Part shown: positions 57,894 through 64,000 of the stretch, piece by piece
Position numbering within the stretch: position 1 is the first letter of the stretch
Layout: each line of letters begins with the position of its first letter
DNA from: Natranaeroarchaeum aerophilus
GTDB lineage: Archaea; Halobacteriota; Halobacteria; Halobacteriales; Natronoarchaeaceae
Direction of reading: 5' to 3'
NCBI RefSeq assembly: GCF_023638055.1
Contig: NZ_JAKRVY010000003.1
Span: 62,001-126,000 of the forward strand
Length of the DNA stretch: 64,000 nt
The notes under the pieces: model-generated
What the model saw: only the letters and a program-made list of their open reading frames with translations
Told to the model about the DNA's origin: nothing
The model's database searches: none
Made by a program: the position numbers and the translations under genes

Positions 57894-58055
57894 CTAGTCT
57901 CCCAGAACGTCGCCATTGGGAAGGTCGTCTCGCCGCTGCTCTGTTAGGTCGAAGTCAATCACCCGCGTTTCATCGGGCATTGCCCTGACGTCGATTCCAC
58001 GCCACTCGCCGTCGACGCCGACAGGAGCTTCGGAGTAGCCAGTTCGGTCGTTCAC
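57894..58055 (-). CDS. Small hypothetical protein (53 aa)
   Basis: GTG 58055 opens VNDRTGYSEAPVGVDGEWRG, IDVRAMPDETRVIDFDLTEQ and 13 more residues. Composition (acidic, few hydrophobic residues) is like real haloarchaeal proteins. CGATTTctgAAATCG (58071-58085) just upstream is a possible operator. Too short for family recognition. The solo GAATTTCAACAGAGCC (about 57849) next to its stop resembles an element end. The rest of 57839-58217 is empty. Confidence 0.45.
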   Translation of the reverse strand: MNDRTGYSEAPVGVDGEWRGIDVRAMPDETRVIDFDLTEQRRDDLPNGDVLGD

Positions 58056-58217
58056 CCGGAAAAGAAATCACGATTTCTGAAATCGGGATTTTTCATCCGC
58101 CTTGCTCCCCACCGAACACAGTCGTTACCCCACGATTGCACACCATCTTCTTGACGTTGGTAGTACAATGTACTCATACGATCGTATCGTCACAAACCGG
58201 GGCGCGATTCGAACGAA

Positions 58218-59123
58218 ATGAACGAGTCCACACGATCGGCGATAATCGCCGGAATGGCCATTTTTGCAGTCGCCTACGCAGCAGCGACGCTGGACTCGAC
58301 GGTTCGTCCCGAGGGAGGAGGTGGAGACGGAACTGTTGGGACTGGTGACGGCGGCAGTGGGGTAGTACCAGTCACCCAATCGGAGTCGCCTCCCGGCGAG
58401 ACAATTACGATTCCGTACCTCGACGAGATACTTGCGATTCTCGCCGTCGTGTTACTACTGGGGCTCATTGCATACGTGGTTCTCTACCGGCGACAGGCAC
58501 TTGCCATGTTTCTAGTGCTCGCCGTCTCGCTCGTGGCAATGTACCTTCTCTCAGCAGTGCTGGATCCGACAGCTGTCCCGCCGGATATAGCAGGACTGGA
58601 GCCAGGTGACGAGACTCCGGTCGGCGACGGCAGTGGTGAGGGCTGGGGCGATGGGAGTGGCGTCGATCCAACACAGCCATCCCCACCAGCACTACTCGTA
58701 GTGGTCGTGGTGGGACTCACTATCATCGGTGGGGCCCTTGCACTGTTGAGCACACGGACCGAGGACAGCGACGAGTCTGTACACCAGTCTACTGGGGACG
58801 GTGAGAACGCTGCGGCCATCGGCCGAGCAGCAGGACGGGCGGCCGACCGGCTCGAAGCGGAGGAGAATGTCGATAACGAGGTGTACAGGGCCTGGCGGGA
58901 AATGGCCGACTTGACCGATGTCGATAACCCCGGATCAACTACTCCGGGGGAGTTCGCCGCTGCTGCCGCCGAGACGGGTCTTGGCCGTGACGACGTAACT
59001 GAACTCACCCGTCTGTTCGAGGACGTTCGATACGGCAACACACAACCATCCGAAGAGCGGGAACGCCAGGCAATCACGATTTTCCGTCGGATCGAGAACC
59101 GATACGCAGAAGAAGAGCCGTGA
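58218..59123 (+). CDS. DUF4129 domain membrane protein
   Basis: 301 aa. TM helix at 7-25, Gly-rich loop, TM pair (EILAILAVVLLLGLIAYVVL; LAMFLVLAVSLVAMYLL) and another (PPALLVVVVVGLTIIGGALA), then the cytoplasmic DUF4129 domain (VYRAWREMADLTDVDNPGST, TPGEFAAAAAETGLGRDDV, LTRLFEDVRYGN). DUF4129 proteins accompany DUF58, MoxR and transglutaminase proteins in a membrane-linked assembly or proteolysis system. Overlaps the DUF58 gene by 4 bp. Confidence 0.88.
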   Translation: MNESTRSAIIAGMAIFAVAYAAATLDSTVRPEGGGGDGTVGTGDGGSGVVPVTQSESPPGETITIPYLDEILAILAVVLLLGLIAYVVLYRRQALAMFLVLAVSLVAMYLLSAVLDPTAVPPDIAGLEPGDETPVGDGSGEGWGDGSGVDPTQPSPPALLVVVVVGLTIIGGALALLSTRTEDSDESVHQSTGDGENAAAIGRAAGRAADRLEAEENVDNEVYRAWREMADLTDVDNPGSTTPGEFAAAAAETGLGRDDVTELTRLFEDVRYGNTQPSEERERQAITIFRRIENRYAEEEP

Positions 59124-61096
59124 ACTATCGCCGCGTCGCGCTTGCGATCGGTACTCTCTCACTTGGGCTCAGTCTTCTTGCGATCGTCTTCCCCGGACTG
59201 GTAGCGGTCACGCTCGAACAGGTTGTGATCTCCGTGGTCGGTGGCGTGGTCCTCCTGCAGGCGCTTCGCGTTATGCTGGTTCGCCGACGCGAGGATCGCG
59301 ATGAGGCTGTGCCACCTGACCCGGAACGGCCGATTTCGACCTCGCCACCAGGTGAGGAGTTAGAAGACGAACTCGAGCGGTTTCTGGGCGACAGGCGACT
59401 CTACTTTCCCCGGGTTCGTCTTCGCGAAGGACTCCGTGCAGCCGCTGTTACTGTACTCTCCCAGTACGGACCCCATTCCACAGCCGAGGCGGAGGAGGCA
59501 GTCGATGCAGGAACCTGGACTGACGACGTGTATGCGGCTGCGTTTCTCGGTGACGAACGGGCCCCGACGCCGCCGCTCCGTGTTCGTGTGGGGAACGCTC
59601 TTCGACGTGAGTCACCACTCGAGCGTCACGTTCGACACGTCGTCGACGCGATTGCCGCGGCTGCTGGCGTGGCCGCACCCTCGAACGAAGGAGCGAGCAA
59701 ACGTTCGGGACAACAGGCGGACCGACGAGCGGAATCCAGCAACAGGACAGCGCGGAATCGATCTACGGGACGGGCAAACGACGTCAGAAACACCACTGAC
59801 CCCGAGACGAACGACACTCTCAGACGTGCAACACACTCGACGGGGCACTGGACGGGCGTCAGTGTCGTGGCCCTGGTGAGCATCGGCGTCGGGATTCTCG
59901 TCGAGCAGCCGTCGATACTGCTTGCAGGCACCGTCGGCATCGGCTACGCGGCGTACGCCCGCTCATCGGCGCTGGCGCCTCGTAGTGTCTCCCTCTCTCG
60001 AACGCTCAGTACTGAGCGGCCGGAACCGGGTGAGGAAGTCGAGGTAACGGTCACCATCACAAACGACAGCGAGCAGGCGCTGGCGGATCTGCGACTCGTC
60101 GACGGTGTCCCAGCATCGCTCGCCGTGACGGATAGCTCACCGCGTATCGGCACGGCACTGCGGGCAGGAGAGAGTCGATCGTACACCTATGCAGTGACTG
60201 CCCGTCGAGGCGTCCATACGTTTGGGCCAGCGACGCTGATCGCACGCGACCTCGCGGCCGCAGCCGAGCAGGAGCGAGAACTCTACACGGAAACAACGCT
60301 GACCTGTATTCCGCCGCTACGCGCGATACCGGAACCGATCCCGCTTCGAGCACAGGCGACCCGAGAGGTGGGTCATATCGAGACGGCGACCAGCGGAGAC
60401 GGGGTCGAGTTCTATGCGACCCGGGAGTACCGCCCGGGCGATCCGATGAGTCGGATCGACTGGAACCGTCGCGCCCGGACTGGTGAGCTCACAACGGTCG
60501 AGTTCCGGAACGAGCGTTCGGCGAGCGTCGTCATCGTGGTCGACACCCGCGAGGAAGCGTACGTCTCGCCCGATCCGGACGCCGAACATGCACTCGACCG
60601 TGCGGTCGACGCCGCCGGACAGCTGTTCGTGACGCTGGCCGATTCGGGAGACAGAGTGGGTATCGCTTCACTGGGCGACAACGCCTGTTGGCTCGCCCCA
60701 GGCACCGGTGTTGATCACAGGGACACCGCACGAGAACTGCTCGCAACGCATCCTGCGTTCTCCCCGGTGCCGAGAGAGACTCGATCAGTGGTGGTTCAAC
60801 ACCGCAACCGCCTCAGAAAACGACTGTCTGCGGGTACACAGGTAATCGTTCTCACACCGCTGTGTGACGAATTCGGGGGGCAGTTTGCCAGGCGGCTCGA
60901 GGAACACGGCTATCCGGTCACGGTGATCAGCCTCGATCCGACCGCCAGCCAGACGACTGCACAGCGATTCGCACGGGTCGCCCGACGACTTCGGGTTTCG
61001 AACCTTCGAAGCAACGGGATTCCGGTTATCGACTGGGACTGGGACGACTCGATCACTGCCACGCTTGCCCGATTCAACGAGCGGTGGTCGCGATGA
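59120..61096 (+). CDS. DUF58 domain-containing membrane protein
   Basis: 658 aa. Two TM helices at the N-terminus (about 10-50), a disordered Arg/Thr-rich stretch, a second TM pair (VSVVALVSIGVGILVEQPSI), a beta domain with VTITNDSEQALADLRLVDGV, then DUF58: GDGVEFYATREYRPGDPMSR, IDWNRRARTGELTTVEF and a VWA-like VVIVVDTREEAYVSP. Substrate/partner of MoxR ATPases. GTG start 59120 coupled to DUF4129; ATGA overlap with the next gene. Confidence 0.9.
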   Translation: MNYRRVALAIGTLSLGLSLLAIVFPGLVAVTLEQVVISVVGGVVLLQALRVMLVRRREDRDEAVPPDPERPISTSPPGEELEDELERFLGDRRLYFPRVRLREGLRAAAVTVLSQYGPHSTAEAEEAVDAGTWTDDVYAAAFLGDERAPTPPLRVRVGNALRRESPLERHVRHVVDAIAAAAGVAAPSNEGASKRSGQQADRRAESSNRTARNRSTGRANDVRNTTDPETNDTLRRATHSTGHWTGVSVVALVSIGVGILVEQPSILLAGTVGIGYAAYARSSALAPRSVSLSRTLSTERPEPGEEVEVTVTITNDSEQALADLRLVDGVPASLAVTDSSPRIGTALRAGESRSYTYAVTARRGVHTFGPATLIARDLAAAAEQERELYTETTLTCIPPLRAIPEPIPLRAQATREVGHIETATSGDGVEFYATREYRPGDPMSRIDWNRRARTGELTTVEFRNERSASVVIVVDTREEAYVSPDPDAEHALDRAVDAAGQLFVTLADSGDRVGIASLGDNACWLAPGTGVDHRDTARELLATHPAFSPVPRETRSVVVQHRNRLRKRLSAGTQVIVLTPLCDEFGGQFARRLEEHGYPVTVISLDPTASQTTAQRFARVARRLRVSNLRSNGIPVIDWDWDDSITATLARFNERWSR

Positions 61097-61587
61097 ACCC
61101 CATTGATCGAGATCCGGCACAGCACAGCAGTCTGGTAGCAGGGTGTGCTGCGGTCGTTGCGTTCGGGCTCAGCGCGTTCTACTCGTGGCCGGCCCTCGCT
61201 ATCGGCGCAGTAGGACTGGCCCTCATCCTCGTGGGGCTCATCCGTGGACTGTATACTGCAGTCACGGTGGGTGCGTTCGGCCTGTTCGTGGGCGCGATTC
61301 TCGCTGGTGTAGAGACCACGGCAGTTGGCCCGGTGCTCATCAGTGTCACTGCTGCAGTACTGGCGTGGGATATCGGCACGAACGCGATCAGCGTCGGGGA
61401 ACAGCTGGGACGAGCAGCTGACACGAGACGTCTCGAAGCAGTCCACATAGCCGCGAGCACTGGGGTTGGCATCATAACGGTTAGCATCGCATACGGACTG
61501 TACATGACCGGCACCAGCGATCAACCGATCACGGCCCTGTTCTTGTTATTGCTCGCTGCAGTCCTGTTGCTGGAATCACTACGCTAG
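61093..61587 (+). CDS. Small polytopic membrane protein of the DUF58 operon (DUF7519-like)
   Basis: 164 aa with five hydrophobic helices (SLVAGCAAVVAFGLSAFY; AIGAVGLALILVGLI; AVTVGAFGLFVGAIL; HIAASTGVGIITVSIAYGL; ITALFLLLLAAVLLL). It is translated through ATGA overlap with DUF58 and probably replaces the transglutaminase-type gene seen in bacterial operons. It ends 4 bp into the convergent MoxR gene. ATG 61093 is chosen because of the overlap. Confidence 0.75.
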   Translation: MNPIDRDPAQHSSLVAGCAAVVAFGLSAFYSWPALAIGAVGLALILVGLIRGLYTAVTVGAFGLFVGAILAGVETTAVGPVLISVTAAVLAWDIGTNAISVGEQLGRAADTRRLEAVHIAASTGVGIITVSIAYGLYMTGTSDQPITALFLLLLAAVLLLESLR

Positions 61588-62540
61588 TCGACAGTCGGAA
61601 CTTCGACCGCTTCGAGCACACTGTCGATTACCGCCTGTTTCTCCACGTCGTTGACCCGTGCATCGGCAGTCAGCACGAGTCTGTGGGCGAGCACCGGTTT
61701 GGCAACCGTCTTCACGATATCCGGGGTTACGTACTCACGGCCTTCGATAACCGCCTGCGCTCGTGCCGTTTCGAACAACCGCTGTGCACCGCGCGGCGAC
61801 ACGCCGACGCTCACACGTGACTCCTCCCGCGTTCTGCGGCTGATATCGAGCATGTACAGGATGAGATCCTCGTCGACGCGGACGGTCTCGGGAACACGCT
61901 GTAGCGCACGAACACGATCGGGAGTGAGTACGGGATCGACAGAGGGACTCCGTTCCTCTCGACCATCTCGCCGAAACAGGAGTTCTGCCTCCCCCTGGTA
62001 ACTCGGATACCCCATGCTGGCCTTCACGGCGAACCGATCGATCTGTGCCTCGGGCAGAGCGAAGGTACCCTCCTGTTCGACGGGGTTCTGTGTCGCGATG
62101 ACGAAAAACGGGTCCGGCAGTTCACGGGTTTCCCCATCGGCCGTGACCTGTCGCTCTTCCATCGCTTCCAGTAGTGCACTCTGGGTTTTCGGTGGCGCCC
62201 GATTGATTTCATCAGCAAGCACGACGTTCCCGAAAATGGGCCCTTCGTTGAACTCGAAGGTACGATCGCGCTCGTTGAAAACGTGGGTGCCAGTCACGTC
62301 TGCTGGGAGGAGATCAGGGGTAAACTGCACACGTGAAAACGACAGGCCCAGTGCCGTGGCCATACTTCGAGCAGTCAGTGTTTTTCCGGTTCCCGGGACG
62401 TCTTCGAGGAGAACGTGGCCCCTGGCGAGCACACCAAGCAACACCGTTTCGAGAAACGACCGGTCAGCGATAACCGCGTTTTCGACTTCGGTCAGCACAG
62501 CATCACACTGTGCACTTGCGTCGTCGATGCTCATGGTCAT
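61584..62540 (-). CDS. MoxR family AAA+ ATPase
   Basis: 318 aa. Walker A HVLLEDVPGTGKTLTARSMA, Walker B GNVVLADEINRAPPKTQSAL, sensor 1 PFFVIATQNPVEQEGTFALP and the arginine-finger region. It works as a chaperone-like ATPase with DUF58/DUF4129 membrane proteins. Usually co-directional, but here it is convergent with their operon and so independently transcribed; the two stops overlap. ATG 62540 (MTMSIDD) or ATG 62534 are the likely starts; the upstream extension to 62618 is low quality. Confidence 0.9.
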   Translation of the reverse strand: MTMSIDDASAQCDAVLTEVENAVIADRSFLETVLLGVLARGHVLLEDVPGTGKTLTARSMATALGLSFSRVQFTPDLLPADVTGTHVFNERDRTFEFNEGPIFGNVVLADEINRAPPKTQSALLEAMEERQVTADGETRELPDPFFVIATQNPVEQEGTFALPEAQIDRFAVKASMGYPSYQGEAELLFRRDGREERSPSVDPVLTPDRVRALQRVPETVRVDEDLILYMLDISRRTREESRVSVGVSPRGAQRLFETARAQAVIEGREYVTPDIVKTVAKPVLAHRLVLTADARVNDVEKQAVIDSVLEAVEVPTVD

Positions 62541-62730
62541 ATGTTGCCTATTGACTACCAGGGGACAAAGATTGGCCTCCTCGCGAGAACCGCAGTAGAT
62601 GGTTCGTCGGCACGACACCCCGGACGGATGTCTCCCAGTCGCTGACAGAGTCCGTATCGAGCGGTGGTTCGCGTAGTTGAGTGACGCGATTCACGCCCGT
62701 CCCCAGAGCGCGAGGCGTTCTGGTGTGCGA

Positions 62731-62766
62731 ACGAGAGCTTTGCTCTCGTCAACGCCGTGAACGGCG
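62731..62766. other. Twin hairpins resembling an IS200/IS605 relic
   Basis: ACGAGAGCtttGCTCTCGT (62731-62749) is followed directly by CGCCGtgaaCGGCG (62753-62766) and GGGATTCTCTCGCTG. This C/G-rich hairpin followed by TTCTCTC is usual at the 3' end of haloarchaeal IS200/IS605 elements. No TnpA or TnpB. The rest of 62541-62923 holds nothing recognisable. Confidence 0.4.
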
Positions 62767-62923
62767 GGATTCTCTCGCTGTAAGAAGATAGAAGACAGTC
62801 GTCAGACTCCCGAGCACCCCACGTTCCATCGGCTGGCAGAACCGCCCCGGCCATCGCTGGATCGATCCCGACTGAGCCCTCGAATCGCATCGTTTTTTCT
62901 CCCGAGCCCGAGAACTACGAGGT

Positions 62924-64000
62924 ATGTCAACGACTATCTATTTCATCGGCGCCGGTGCGATCGCCCGCAGCCACGCCGAAGCCGTCGAATTGCTCCCGAA
63001 CGCCGACGAGATCGAACTCGCCGCAGCGGACCCGACCCCAGCTGCCCGCAAGCGGTTCGCGGAGGCCGTCGATGACGTCCGCCTCTACGAGGACAGCGAG
63101 TCGATGCTATCGGAGGCGGTCGATCCGGACGACTTCGTCGTTGTCGCAGCGCCGCCGTTTACCCACCACGACGAGACGATCGCGGCGCTCGAAAGCGGCC
63201 GACACGTATTATGCGAGAAACCGCTGGCGCCAGCCCTCGATGAAGCCGAAGCGATGCTCAAGGCCGCGAGGGAGAACGACCGTCTCCTCGGCTCGTGTAA
63301 CTGTCGTCACTACCGGACGCCCGGCACCGAGCGCGTCAAGCAACTGATCGATGAGGGAGCGATCGGCGATCCGTACCACGTCACGTGGATCACCCGCAGC
63401 CAGCGGGGTCGCCCCGGGATCGAGTATCAGCCGGAATCGAAGTGGTTCCTCGACCGCTCGAAAGGTGGCGGCGGGATCGTCATGGACTGGGGCCCTTACG
63501 AGTTCGCCACGCTCGAAGACCTCCTCGTACCTGATAGCGTCGACGTCAAACACGCCTGGACTGCCCAGCCCGAGACGGCTGTCGATCCCGAGGACATCCC
63601 GTTCGACGTCGAAACGCACGGGGGTGCGACGCTCGTTTACCGCACCGACGAGCGCGACGTGCAGGTAACCTATGAACGAGCGTCCGGAACACACGGCGAG
63701 GAACGAGACGTGACAGAAATCGAAGGGACCGAGGGTGCGATCCGGTGGGACTGGACCGAGGTCGGCACGTCGACAGTCACGCTGGCGACCGACAACGATG
63801 GTGACCTAGTCGAAGAATCGATAGCCGTCACCCCGGACGAAGATATAGAGGCGCACGATCGGCCCCTCGTGTATTTCGACCGTGTCGTGCGGGGCGGGGA
63901 CGCACCGATCCGAACCGGTGCGGAGGCGATCACGTCAGTTGCGATGATCAACGCGATGTATCGGTGTGCCGAGTCGGGAGAGCCCCAGCGAGTGGACCTA
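62924..64000 (+). CDS. Gfo/Idh/MocA family oxidoreductase (partial, runs off the right edge)
   Basis: About 359 residues visible. N-terminal Rossmann fold: TIYFIGAGAIARSHAEAVEL (GxGxIAxxH), DPDDFVVVAAPPFTHHDETI, then HVLCEKPLAPALDEAEAML, the EKP signature. Middle CRHYRTPGTERVKQLID and catalytic region GGGGIVMDWGPYEFATLEDL (the family's D-x-G-x-H position reads D-W-G-P-Y, so the usual His is replaced). NAD(P)-dependent sugar or inositol dehydrogenase; substrate unknown. Confidence 0.9.
   Translation, partial: MSTTIYFIGAGAIARSHAEAVELLPNADEIELAAADPTPAARKRFAEAVDDVRLYEDSESMLSEAVDPDDFVVVAAPPFTHHDETIAALESGRHVLCEKPLAPALDEAEAMLKAARENDRLLGSCNCRHYRTPGTERVKQLIDEGAIGDPYHVTWITRSQRGRPGIEYQPESKWFLDRSKGGGGIVMDWGPYEFATLEDLLVPDSVDVKHAWTAQPETAVDPEDIPFDVETHGGATLVYRTDERDVQVTYERASGTHGEERDVTEIEGTEGAIRWDWTEVGTSTVTLATDNDGDLVEESIAVTPDEDIEAHDRPLVYFDRVVRGGDAPIRTGAEAITSVAMINAMYRCAESGEPQRVDL

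Overview
The window is a piece of a haloarchaeal (class Halobacteria) genome, most likely the main chromosome. The G+C is high, the proteins are strongly acidic, and starts are often leaderless, with a TATA box 25-30 nt before the ATG/GTG. Tat lipoproteins, PGF-CTERM surface glycoproteins, Trm5, a tRNA-Thr and GlmM all agree with this. Genus cannot be fixed by eye.

Layout. 1-12.4 kb is mostly housekeeping: an ABC-2 exporter, an XRE-type regulator, an NCS2 purine/pyrimidine permease, tRNA-Thr(CGT), trm5, a PadR regulator, an MgtC/DUF4010 membrane protein, a class III aminotransferase, a glycosyltransferase and a GH16-like lipoprotein. It is broken by a 771-bp transposase-less element with perfect 8-bp target duplications. 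12.4-17.5 kb is a run of small toxin-antitoxin-like cassettes (TumE/HVO_A0114, AbrB/PIN, VapBC) with operators and gene scars. 17.6-29.3 kb holds three tandem, co-oriented surface glycoprotein paralogues (1455, 1338 and 816 aa). They share signal peptide, C-terminal modules, PGF-CTERM anchor, 5' leader motif and 3' hairpin. 29.7-32.75 kb is a second toxin-antitoxin graveyard (ParE/RHH, nucleotidyltransferase pair, wHTH/PIN) whose modules are separated by duplicated gene ends. 32.75-37.7 kb is an RND exporter and COG1361 protein divergent from a TetR regulator. 37.9-44 kb holds HepT/MntA, GlmM and a HyuA/HyuB pair. 44-48.6 kb mixes a DUF234 ATPase and an orphan sugar-binding lipoprotein with pseudogenes of a sugar-nucleotide locus.

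48.7-57.8 kb looks like a self-contained replication module. Eleven copies of an iteron (consensus GCACACGAAAYGTACTCTC) flank one Orc1/Cdc6 gene in inverted orientation. A second Orc1/Cdc6-like gene points the other way. Behind it follow a RecA-fold protein without an obvious Walker A lysine, a small coiled-coil protein, a free-standing DEDD 3'-5' exonuclease, an inserted DUF234 ATPase and a PolB2-like polymerase whose motif C has lost one catalytic aspartate. 58.2-62.5 kb is a DUF4129-DUF58-membrane protein operon facing a MoxR ATPase. The right edge is a truncated Gfo/Idh/MocA dehydrogenase.

The most unusual signals are: (1) the iteron/Orc/exonuclease/PolB2 module; (2) toxin-antitoxin cassettes repeatedly bounded by copies of the 3' end of the adjacent protein gene; (3) a divergent TetR promoter where both transcripts seem to open with leaderless mini-ORFs coupled by GTGA to the main genes; (4) a 48-bp palindromic element inserted in frame in two copies of a sugar nucleotidyltransferase; and (5) the shared leader motif of the three surface glycoprotein genes. 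No CRISPR array, rRNA gene or intact transposase was seen.
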